Source: Whitmania pigra
Taxonomy: Eukaryota; Annelida; Clitellata; Hirudinida; Haemopidae
Direction: 5' to 3'
Assembly (NCBI GenBank): GCA_021613335.1
Contig: JAJTWR010000254.1
Span: 819,501-883,500, forward strand
DNA: 64,000 nucleotides
Shown one piece after another: positions 1-12,600 of this stretch. The notes beneath the pieces were generated by a model, which was given only the letters and a program-made list of their open reading frames with translations, searched no databases and was not told where the DNA came from. Made by a program: the position numbers and the translations under genes. The number at the start of each line of letters is the position of its first letter. Position 1 is the stretch's first letter.

Positions 1-611
1 CAACTCTAACCTATACTTTTCAAGGCTGAAAACTCATATGGCTATATATATTTATTTGTTCTTATTATTGTGCCATGTAAGAGTTAACCACATTGTGTTA
101 AGTAAACAAATCTTGTATTTCTGAGCATCACAAAGTTTTAAAGCATTTTGGGCATATTCATTGTAGACTCAGATGACAAAGTTCAAGGCTAAGATTTGAA
201 CTTAATGGAGGCTGTTAAAGATAAAATTTGCTTATTACCTTAACTAACTGGGCAAACTAGATGTATTCAGTGGTAATATTTATATTTAATATAAATTAAT
301 AATAATATTTAAATGATTTAATGGGTTATAATTGAGTTTTTATTGAGATTTATTAGTCAAAGCCAGAAATTGAAAGTTGGTATATTGTTTTGATAAATCA
401 ATGGTGACATGTTTGAAATATTCAGAAAATTTCTTTTAAAATGTTTAGAATCTAAAATTTCAAAAAACTTCAGCTAATTAGGTGAATTTTTGTAAAATGA
501 CAGTTAATGGTAGACTTCACACTCAGATACTTATGCATTTATATGGTTTTGCTTTTTTTCAATATTTGATTTAATGATTAATTGATAAATAGTTGAAAAA
601 TGTTTTTTAAG
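1..611. other. Intron of the collagen IV gene, left edge of window
   Basis: This A+T-rich stretch precedes the first collagen exon visible here. I see no open frame with Gly-X-Y character, no transposase similarity and no clear repeat. The acceptor of the next exon lies at 609-611. The 5' part of the gene (signal peptide, 7S domain and roughly the first third of the triple helix) must lie to the left of the window. Confidence 0.7.
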
Positions 612-3600
612 GGTGACAATGGCTTCCCAGGTTTAGCTGGGCTAAAAGGTGAAAAAGGAAAGCCAGCTGAGGTTCAACTCTTACCTGGAGAAAAAGGTTC
701 ATCTATGCAATAGTGCATATCTTTAATTAGTTTTTATGTGAACTTGGTGATTTTGTTTAATAGCTTCAATTGGGAAAATTGTTTTATTGCATTATTAGGT
801 GACAAAGGAGCTCAAGGCTTACCAGGAAATGATGGCAATCCTGGTAGTCCTGGTCGACAAGGACCACAAGGAGGTAACGGGCCTGCTGGCGTACCCGGTC
901 CTCCTGGAGCAAAGGTTTTAAAAATTGTTCCTAACAAAGAAATATGCTAAAAAAAAGCTTAAGTATAACATAAAACAAAGAAATTTCATCCACTTTGATG
1001 ACAGAGATTAAATTAAGAGTTATCATTGAAAATTGTTCTCAATTAAACATGTTGGGACAAAAATTTAATTTTCCATCTTCCTCCTGTAAAAGTTATCAAT
1101 ATTAAATAAAGGGGGACATTGGAACACCTGGATTTGATGGGCTTAAAGGAATTAAAGGCCAGCTTGGTTTACCTGGTCAACCTGGAGACTTTGGATCTGG
1201 TAGACCAGGTCAAAAAGGAGAGCCTGGGAATGTGGGAATGAATGGAGATGCTGGCAACAATGGAGACAAAGGGGACAAGGGCCTACCAGGTGACCTTTGA
1301 AATAAATATCTTGGCCTACATCTCGAGTTACTTTTGTTGCATTATTACATTTTGAAATAATCTTTCACAATTCTTTTCAAATTGGAATTGGTTTGGAAAT
1401 TTAAATGTGTTTCCAATTTGAATAAAAAAATTGAGCAACATTTAATATATGTAGTTGAAGTTGAACTTAAAAAAATATAATATTTGGAATTTAAATGTCA
1501 AGAGATTGTTTAGTTCTGCAGAACTCATTGAAACAGTTCAATGACTGTTGCACTCATAGAATATTGCACACATAGACAACTGCTTATATGACAAATTTGT
1601 GACTTTAATTGAAGTAAATCAAAATTCCCTTTTTACTAATGATTGAACCTCTCATTTCTTTCCTCAATGTTTTGCTAGTTAGATAGTGGGCAGGTAAGAG
1701 GCTTCGGTGCTCTACCCATTTAATAAAAAAATTTTTTTGAACTTCATCTAGAAAAGAGTATACAAATACATTAAAAACTGCTCCAACCTCATTGTTTGGC
1801 ACAAAGGCCATTGAAGCAAGGAATTTTAAAACTTCAGCCTAACTTCAAACTTATGACTCAAACTCTATGTTCAAGTCAACTCTGTGGACATTTCTGAAAT
1901 TTTGTCCAAGTACATTGAAGGTGTTGCTGGGAGAGATCCACAATTTCTTATCAGAGTCTGGAATCATCATGTAGCTGCTGTTGAAAGATTTTCGAAAACA
2001 TTTGACTATTTTGAAGGATTTCAGAATGTATTGAACTCTGTGTTCCAGTAAGGCCATCCAAATGAATTGTCCTTAATGCCAAAACACATTGGAATAAGCC
2101 AGAGGAAGTAAAGAAGAAATATGAAATTCTTCATGAACAAGTTGCTCATGCTATGGGGTTATCCAGACTAGGCACAATTGCACATAAAAGCACAAGAATA
2201 AAGGTTCTGAATGTAAAATTCAAATTTTTTAAAACCTGGGTGGGCTAGGCTGGTTGAAGAGTCAGAGTGAGGTTGAAATCTATGGAATAAATGAGTGAAC
2301 TTCCTTGAAACCTTGCATCATCTTCCTGCTTTGCCCAGCTGTGATGGGATAGATTCAACCTGCATGTATTAAACTTTCTAAGTTAATAATATAAGTTTGA
2401 CAAATACTTCAATGAATGCCATACCTAGTCAATGTTTTTGATACCTAAGAACAGGGTTTTGAAACCTTTTTTTGTTTCCATTACTGTATTGACAAAACAT
2501 AAGGCCCCATGGCCAAAAATTGTTATTGGCAGCCCTACCTAAGAAGCTAATTTATTTAAGTGTCTGCTTCCACATTTGATTTCATTAAAGAAAAATAGGC
2601 TCAACCAGTCATTAATCACAATCATAAGATAATTATACTAAAATCCAGAGATTTATAGTTATCATTTGTAATTTAACACCAAAAATTGTTTTTTGTGAAG
2701 TTTTTCATTTTTGATGATCCAATTCAAGTAAATTTATTTTGTGTAGCATGCTTATGACTATACCACAGAGTGTTTGGTATGCTAGCTTGAATATAACATG
2801 CACATTGTTTGAAATGTGTGAAAATAAAATATACATTATTCTTTTAGGAATCTTTCAAGGAGTGCAAATAAGTGGTGATAAAGGGGTTCGAGGAAACCCA
2901 GGATTAAGAGGAGATCCTGGCTTACCTGGATTACCTGGTTTAAAGGGAAACATGGGTAATTGTTGTTAGATCACTTGAGAATTACTTTTTTACAGTGAAA
3001 TACATTTTACTTTTAAGGAATGCCTGGAGATACTGGAGTACCTGGCTTACAGGGCTTTAAAGGAGATTCAGGTGATCCAGGACAGCCTGGTCCACCAGGT
3101 CCTGAAGGAGATAGAGGTTTCCCTGGATTACCTGGAATTCCAGGTAATCCTGGATTTACAGGTCTAAAAGGTGGAAAGGGAGTACAAGGATTAAAAGGAG
3201 AAAAAGGTATTTAGTGATGTCAATGTCAAAACTTTAGTTTTCTAAATTCTATTATTTTCTTCTCAAACAGTTCTAGTGCTGTTTTTTTAACTTTATCTGG
3301 TAAATTAAGTAATGTTCTCATTATTCTCATTATTTTCAGAAAGAATTCACTTTTTATCACCACCATTTTATTTGACCTACATGAGAGAACTTGAGTATAT
3401 ATTTTCATAATGGCTCACAGGGCATCTGTAATGTGATACTATCAAGGACCATAGTAACATTTAACTGTCAATGAAAAATTTTACGTCAACTTTTGGACCA
3501 GTTTTTGTCTGCAGATAAATGGCTAATTAGGCATTTGTTAGCAGTGCTGTTACTTCATGGCTGTTAGATTTAATAAATGAACATAAAATCCAAAAGTATA

Positions 3601-6600
3601 AATTTATTTTATATTATGACAACAACTCTTGCACATCAACATTTATTGAATGCAGACATTTAAAAGTATCAGTTGAATTGATTCCAATCTCTCCTTGTAT
3701 AAATACATCGACCACTTGTTGCCATTACCTTTTGTTTTTTTTTAGCAAATCATCTGAATGATAATGACAAACAGAGCAATATTATGTAATATAAGTTCAC
3801 TGTTCCAGGAAGCATTCCATTTGATCTTGTAAAATATAAAGGAGAGAAAGGTTTTCCTGGAATGCCTGGTCCACCAGGACGCAGTGGAATTAAGGGACAG
3901 AAGGGAGATGAAGGTAATATTTTAGAAAAGAATAGTGTTTTTAACCTGCCTTTGCCCAGTTGCCATTGTTACATTCATACTTATTTTGTATTCATTATAA
4001 TTAGCTTTATTCCTCCTGTTATTATAAAATTCTTTTCTACTTGGCTATAAACAATATTTTTAGTCTCTTGTTACCTTTTGGGAATTTTAATTAACACTTC
4101 TAATTACAGTAAAACCTCTCTTTAAAGAACATTGCTATAACAAAATATTCGTTATAATGAAACCACTTAACAGCCAAATCCCTATAATTTTTGTGTTAAA
4201 AATATTCTCAACAACGAATTTTCTCAATAACCATTCAACGTGGTGGTGGTGGTGATGATGGTGATGGCAATGGTGGTGGTGATGACATTGATGACCTTCT
4301 GAATGTAGCGTCAGATGGAATTCATTGGTAACGCTGTTATGCTTAATCAAATGATTTAATATGAAATGAAATTTGAAGAACAATTTGACTTCATGTTTGA
4401 TTTTTATTCGTTCGATTTAATTATTTAATTTGTGACTAATAATAATGAAGGACCTCAAGGATTAGATGGTGCAAAAGGAGTTAAAGGAGATGTTGGAAGA
4501 GATGGTCCAGATGGCTTTAAAGGTGTTAAAGGAGAAACTGGAATGGGTTTCAAAGGCATGAAAGGTGATAAAGGAGCACCTGGAATTGATGGGCTGTCTG
4601 GTCTGCCTGGCAAGTATATTTTACCAAATGTGAACGTCTCCAAACTACTTTGCGTTTTTAAATTAATTTAGAATATCATAATGTATGTAATCACCCAATT
4701 AGAAGAGGATTTATCATTTTTGTTTTCCTGTTTATTAGGTCAGCCTGGTGCTAAAGGGAATCCTGGCCTTGATGGAAGACCGGGATTTCCAGGGAATCAA
4801 GGTGATAAAGGACAAAATGGAATTCCTGGTGGAACAGGGTCTCCTGGGAGACAAGGCTTGCCTGGATTAAGAGGATTTCCAGGGAGAAATGGTACAAATG
4901 GACTGCCAGGTAAATACATTTTTGGAAAATAATTTTTAGAATGTTTTGTTGCAGATTTGAATTAGATATTAATTTTAAACAAAGAGAAGCACGTTCACCA
5001 TATTTTTATTTTAATACACCATAATCATTATTAATTAAATCTTAATAGCAGTGGACTAGAATTGTAATAGTAGCATTTGATTTTTGAAGTTCTTTGTATT
5101 TGTATTTTGATGATAGGCATCTGGATGGGATGTGAAGGCATTTATTAATTGATCTGCCATTTACATAGCCCCTACCTGGCTTGTGCAGGAGGGGTTGTGA
5201 ACACGACATGTAACGACTGTTGCTATTGCCACGACATGCAGGAACGCTACCCATTCTTCCAAACTGCTTGCCCTTGTTGCATTGATTTTATGAATGATAT
5301 ATTTATGGTCATATTAAAATTAAACAATATCATGTAAGGAGGGACAGGAGATGCAGGATTTCCTGGATTACCTGGAACTAAAGGCCAGGCAGGTACCCCA
5401 GGTTTTGCTGGTCTAGATGGATTGAAAGGAGAAAAGGGAAAACCTGGTTTACCTGGAACACCTGGACTTCCTGGATCTGATGGTTTGAATTTATTCTTAA
5501 TTTTTCTACATGTGCTCTGTCAAAAAACTGAGGTCCATTTTCATTTTATTGGAAGCTTGAGAACATGGTGTTGTTCAGGGTACAGTACAGGGCCATTAAG
5601 CCATGGTGATTGGGGTCCAAACTATATGACCATGGCTTAAATTTTTATTGATAATGCATATTTATCATTAAAAATCACAATTAAGCCCTTTTCTTACATC
5701 AACAATGAAATAAATATTTTAATACATTTTTCCCTCATTACAAATTGTATTTTCTAGAAAAATATGAAGTGATATCATCTTGCTTCTTTGAAGCTCTCAT
5801 CTTGGCATCTCTTATGAGAGACTTCAAGTGAAGTGTCTTTGGGTTACTTGGTAATTGCTCTTGTCCTTGGGCCTCAAGTACTCGTTCCCATTTTATTGAA
5901 AAGCATGTTTATTGACACTTATTTTCCTGGTTGGACATTGTAATAGTAATTGCGTTGTAAAATGTAACTTAGCTACATTATAAGCTACTTCCTATTCAGG
6001 TTGCTTGACATTTTACATGATTTTACAACCAATTAAATTCCATCATTTAATGTACGAGAATTTTGCTTATAATGCACCTTCTATCTATATTGTTTAGTGC
6101 ATATAATCCCAGTGCAGGACAAATGTAGTGTTATTTCTTTAGACTTTCACTATAAGTCTTAAGTTGGTAGCCCAAAATCTGACAAGCAAAAAAAGTTTTC
6201 AGCTTCTTGGATAACCTGTTTTATTGTTCAAGAGGCTGAACTGGCAAAAAAATATTGTAAAATGTAAGGATTAAGATTTTGGTGTTATCTGGGTGCAGTC
6301 CAAACATCCCGCACCACCAGTGACGCCAGTGCTTATAATGACATTTTAAGGTATCATTGGAGAAGTGACGAGAAAAAGCCAACTTACTGGCAATGAGTTA
6401 CAACTACGAATAACAACCATATTTTATTTCTAATGATTGCCAAACTCCTAAAAACTCAAGTCCATGCAACATCAACTTGCTCAGTTCAAAACTCCAAAAT
6501 AATAAAAAAAAAGAATCTGTTGCTAGTTAATTGGTGTTTCTGGTTTTAGGAAATCCCGGAGATAATGGTGTTGTTGGACCAATTGGAGATCCTGGAGATC

Positions 6601-9600
6601 CTGGGATTGCTGGAGATAAAGGGCAAAAAGGTCAACCTGGGCTAAAAGGACTGACAGGACTAAAGGGCGAATCAGGAAATAATGGTAAAAAATCTGAAAT
6701 ACTTGATAAGATTCAAATAATTTAAAAAGTTGTATTGAATAAGGGACTTATACACATTTTTAAATATTTTTGGAACAGGATTCCCTGGACCAGATGGGCA
6801 AATTGGTGATGTAGGGCTTCCTGGTGCTGGTCTTCCTGGGCCTAAAGGACCTAAAGGAGTTAGTGGTTTGGATGGTATCCCAGGAGCTCTTGGTCCAAAA
6901 GGAGCTAAAGGGAACAATGGCATTTCTGGATTTTCTGGCCCAAAGGGTGACCCGGTATCAAAACTTTTAAAAGAAATTTAAAATTTTAATTTCTGGTAAG
7001 TCATTTCATATCCTAGAAATAAATGTCATGCATTTTACACAGGGAACACCAGGTTTGCCTGGAGCTCCTGGATTATCTGGCATTCCTGGTGATAAGGGAT
7101 CTCAAGGTTAGATAATAAACTGAATGATAGCAACAATAATTTAAATTAATTGTATGTATCCATATGTATCAGCATCTTGAAACAGTTTGGTTAACAAAAT
7201 GACTTAAAAATTCTAGGTACTCCAGGAAGTTCTGGTAGGCCAGGCTTGACTGGACTTAAAGGTGAAAAGGGTTTTGGTTTTCATAAAGGACAGAAAGGTA
7301 GTATTGGTCCTAAAGGTGATCCTGGAACTGATGGTCAACCTGGGGGACCTGGAGATAAAGGGCAGGATGGACCTCCAGGGCTTCCTGGCTTGGATGGTTA
7401 GTTGCAATATTAAATAATGTGCAAAGAGTTAGATATTTATACTTATCATGGAAAATTTGTGACAACACTTGTTCTAGTCCTTTAGTTTATATCACCTTCT
7501 TTTCCACCTGTTTGTGGATGTTTAATTTATGACATCGTTTTAAGAATGCTGTTAAGAAAACTTTGAAAAGTCATTAATGTTGTTTTTGTGATTTAACTTT
7601 ATTTTTGTAGTCTCAAGTTTAGACATTTCTGGTTTTACCTTTGTGAATGTTGTATCGTGTTTGAGAGGTGTCTTAATGAAATTCAAAATGTTTAAACTAT
7701 ATCATTTTTCAAGAAAAACTACTAGCCTGTGCTATTTGGTATCAGTTCATACATTTCTTGCTTTCCTAAGAAAAAGTTGAGCTTGCTATGTTCTAATATT
7801 ATTTTTAATTTAAGTTTTTTTTAAGATAAGTCAAGACTTTATTATGCTTTTAATTTTATTGCTTAAAATTTTCTTAAAACTTAAAATTTTAGAACTCCTA
7901 ATTTTTAGTTGACGAGTAGTATAGTATTTCTATGTACTGTACTTTTGACAGCTATAAATGTTGTTCTGCACCAGTTGATTGAGATAATGTTCCAAATGCT
8001 ATTCTCTAGGGCTGCAGACTTAATCGATTAATCGGTATTTTTCAATTTATTTTAATGTTAATAGTCTTCTTTTTGATTAGCTGCTTGACCTCTCATTGTC
8101 ATTGTTATTTATTTAGAAAGTGAATGACAATGGAGAGTACCGAAAATAACGTGGCAGTAAAGTGTCTCAGCAGAAAGTTTGGCAAGCATTTTGTTTATAA
8201 GCTAAATATGAAATGGACGTTAATAAAATATACACAAGCTGAATGTTTTTGACAAAGTAGTGGATGGCAACAAAGTTCACTGCATTAAACAATTTTTCTT
8301 TCTTCGGTTCAAATACGCTGCTAACATATCAGCACATCCTCTCAAATACCAAGACGTTGCCGATAATGATTGGCAGCAGAGTTCTGAAGCATGATCGATA
8401 GCAAATTTCTTGTCAAACAAACAATCCTGTAAGCTACAAATTTTCTGCAGACTTGAAAGTCACTTTAGCTCAATGATTACCAGTTCAGGACAATCGGCTT
8501 TAATTGTGGAAAATTATGGACAGTGCCACTGATAGCTCTTCATAACAAGACTTGTTCTTGTTCCTCGCAACCCCACCCTCAAGTATGGACTGCGTGAAGC
8601 TGATTGCTGATTCACAGTTTTATCATCTTCATACTTGACCTCACAACATATCACACTCAACTTACATCCAACCCACCCTCTTGTTTTACTTTTTTTTTTC
8701 TTTATTGAGCAGACCAAGCAATAAGTAACAGAAAAACAAAATTATGCCCTCTCAAGGGTTGATCCTAAGACTCTACCATAATTAAAAACCATTGAATTGT
8801 GACTTTGGGTCTATTATTTGTGGAAGGAGAGTGAACATGAATGAGATGTCAGAAAAATGATGGCAAATTAATAATGAAGTATTTAAGCATGCATTTAAAA
8901 GAAGATAGGGTCAGTTGCAAAAATATTAGGGCAGTGATTTTGGAATATGTTAAAATGTTTTTGTTGTATTAGGGCCCGAACATGTAATGGTATAAAGTAG
9001 TGTGTTGGCAAAGGATGATTTGTATTTTGGGATGTATGGTAGTGGATAAGAATGTAGTGTTGAGTGAGTTACAAAAAGTTTGTTATATAAGTAGGGAAGC
9101 ATGTGATTATCCAGTTTTTGAATAAAGAGGCCAGTATGATGGTGATTAATTTGGTGTGCTTTATGAATATTAAGTTTTTTGAAAAACAAAATGGTCAGTA
9201 TGAGAATTGTTAAGTGGAAAGCAATATGTATATGTATGTTTTTGGAGTTTAAGTAAGGGAAACAGGTAGGATGGATAATTACAAGCCCAAACCAGATCAC
9301 AAAAATAAATATGCAAATATGAAGGAATGTTACAGCCATTGATGAGATGATAAAGCAACAGATATGGGATACAATGTCGATCTCCATCACCTCCATGCAC
9401 CTGATCTTTGTTCATCTTCTACCACTGATCTGTTTCAACCCAACAATAAGTCGTCACTTGTCTAAAGAGGCTTCTCGTATTCCTCCCCTACTGTCTGGAA
9501 CAGTCTTCCCTCCTCCCTTCGCAACAACCAAATCATCTCTGGATCTCTTCAAGCACCACCTGAAGACTCACCTCTGATGATGTGCACATGTGCTTTACAA

Positions 9601-12600
9601 ATTAATTATTGTTAGTATTGTTAAGACAATGTACAATCTACACTGTGATGCTGAGATGTACAAAGAAAAGAGCATAACAAAAAGTTGTGGAAATTGTGGT
9701 TCAGTGCATGCCTATTTCTATAAAGTGACTTTAGATTTATTATTGTATTTATATGTATTATTTAACAGTAAATTGGATTTAATGGATTAAAATATATTTC
9801 GATTAATCAACCAATAAAATTTGAATCATTTGCAGTCCTACTTTTCTCATAATAGTTTTAGTTATGAACTGCAATGCTGTCATTAACTACTAGTAGTTTG
9901 AGTAATTTTTGATATAGGAAGACCTGGTGTGAAAGGTGTTGAAGGGGCACCAGGAATATCTGGCAAACCTGGTAGTCCAGGTATAAAAGGCTTGACAGGT
10001 AATTCAGGACTCAAAGGGTTTGAAGGTGCAAAGGGTAATCCTGGCTTTCCAGGGGCTAAAGGACAGAATGGTCTGTATGGTAACAGTGGACAAAAAGGTT
10101 TATCTTAATTTCCATTTTCAATATGATTTCATGAATTAGTGCATTAATGCATCAAAATAAAAGAAATCATGTAAAAGTTTCGAACTACAATTTTTAGGTA
10201 GACCAGGATTGCCAGGTAACCCTGGAATTCCTGGTTTCAGTTTCAAGGGTTTAAAAGGAATTAAAGGATTTCCAGGAGCACCTGGGAAGGATGGAGCACC
10301 TGGTTCTAAAGGGAATGCTGGTTAGCTTCATTTAATATTTAATTTGACATTAAATCAACCTTATACGTTTGAGTTATATACATTAGAGTATTGATCTGAA
10401 CATTAATTATTGGAATCTTAAATTCTTTTCATATACAATCAAGTTTGAAAGCCTTAGCAATGAAATGTTGCTAACTTTTTATTGAACAAAAAACATCAAA
10501 TACATTTAGTTAAAGAAACTCTTGCAAACTGCCAGGAATTGAACTCCTAACTACTTAGCCACTGACGCCCAGGCTAAGGTTTTCGCTTTGGTGCAACTAT
10601 TTTTCCTAACCCTATACTAAGTTATTAAAACAAACTAAACCAGTTAGACAGACAATCAGAGCGGAATGCCAGCGGCGTGATTCGAACCCACGCTGCCACC
10701 TCGAGGGGCTTTAGCTCTAACCATCATGCCACACAAGCACCACAAGAGCTCGATGTTCCACAGATATTATTTTAACTCAAAACATCAATAGGTCGATTCC
10801 CGATTAATATTCATGTGCTATATGATTGGCTTTGCAACATTTGCAAACCTCTGATCTAGAAGTGCTTCTATTAACATGTGCTTGAAATTTCTTTATGTAC
10901 ATAATGTACATTAATAAGTGAGTGTACAAGCACATGTTTTAGGTTTTTTATGCAACAGCAATTGATATTGATATTGATAAAAGCAATATGAACATAACAT
11001 ATATAACATATTTTGCTAACAACAAAAAGCAAAAACCAGGAGTAGAAATAATTTGTATTTTATGTATTTATTTATCCAATTTTTTGAGTGCCTTATGCAT
11101 TAGGATGTGGAGGCATTTCTTGATATGTCCACCATTTATATAACGCCCCTACCGAGGGCACTCCATGGCAGTGCAGGCTGTGTTGCGAACACAACACATA
11201 ACTGCCACATGCAGGCATGCTACCCATTCGGCCAACCTGCATGCTGTAGTTATAAGGTAGCAATCACATACTTTATCCATATTAAAATAAACAGTTTAAA
11301 ATTACAAATGTTTTAATTTGCATGCAGGTTTGCAAGGGCTTGAAGGCCCAGTAGGGGATAAAGGTGACAAAGGAGCCTGGGGATTCCCAGGTCCAAAAGG
11401 TGATAAAGGAGCTGATGGACTCCCTGGACCCAAAGGCTAGTAACAAATAAATGTCCCTGTTTGTACAAATAAATACTTTAAGATATTTTAAAATGACAAC
11501 TACTTATTAATTTATAAGGTCTTCCTGGACAGAATGGGACAGATGGTGCTCCAGGTAGGGATGGTTCCCCAGGCCCTAAGGGAAATACTGGAATGCCTGG
11601 GAATGTTGGTGCTGATGGATTGCCGGGACGGGATGGGCAACCAGGCTTACCAGGTTACACTGATTTTTTCATTTTTATTTATGAAATTACCTGTTCTAAG
11701 GAAATCTAAAATTTTATTTGTGTAACATTTGACATAAAGGTGCACCTGGATCAGATGGAATTCCTGGGCCTCCAGGATGGCCTGGAAAGCCAGGATTACC
11801 AGGCTTGAAAGGCAATTTTGGAGTTGTTGGACCAAAGGGAATTGATGGATTGGCAGGTGTGTTGATCAATTCATGGCTGCTATTTAAGTTTGTGATAACT
11901 TGTGTTGTCCATAGGTTATACTGGTGAAAAGGGTATGAAAGGAGAACCAGGTGATGTAGTGTTATTGCCCTCAGAAAAAGGAGATAAAGGATTTCCTGGA
12001 TTAAAGGGACTGAAGGGAAGATTGGGAACACTGGGAAAACCTGGGCTTCCAGGGCTGCTTGGTAAGACAAGTTTACTATCTTAGATGCTTGTCATTAGAT
12101 CTTGGGTGTGTTGGGTATGTAGGACTAAAGGGTGAAGGAGGATTTAGAGGGCTGCAAGGTGTTAAAGGATTCCCTGGCAGACAAGGTCCCGATGGATCTG
12201 ATGGATTTAGCGGAAAACCTGGAGTAGATGGACTTCCAGGTGATTACATTGATTACTTGACTATTTGTTATGTTTGAAGAAATTAAGTTCTTTATTTATT
12301 GAAAGGTTTGAAGGGTGAGCCAGGAGTGCCAGGTCTACCAGGACCTGTTGGTGTAGTATCTCCTTCTGGTTTCATGTTTGTTAGGCACAGCCAATCTTCA
12401 AGTGTTCCCCATTGTCCTCCTAACACCACAGCCCTTTGGGAAGGTTACAGCCTTTTACACCTCGAGGGTAATGAAAGATCAGCAACACAAGATTTAGGTT
12501 ACTTCAATAAATTTTAAAATGTTATATTAGTACTTAATCATTCAAAGCAACATTTATTTTGTAGGCAACCCTGGTTCCTGTCTCAGAAAATTTAACACTC

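Noticed and set aside
4135..4383. Minus-strand frame with a long His/Cys run
   Set aside because: It is the translation of a GTGGTG/GATGATG tract in a collagen intron; flanking codons show no domain.
4455..4643. Pro-rich minus-strand frames opposite collagen exons (also 6672-6923 and 11714-12070)
   Set aside because: They are mirror frames of Gly-X-Y repeats; the plus-strand exons have splice sites and family similarity.
8950..9396. 148-codon minus-strand frame rich in Ile, His and Tyr
   Set aside because: It lies inside a hAT-like element with a LINE tail, has no recognised domain and overlaps other frames; composition is that of non-coding DNA.
10665..10740. Functional tRNA gene
   Set aside because: The A and B boxes are good, but I could not pair an acceptor stem or anticodon arm by eye; a SINE head is more likely.
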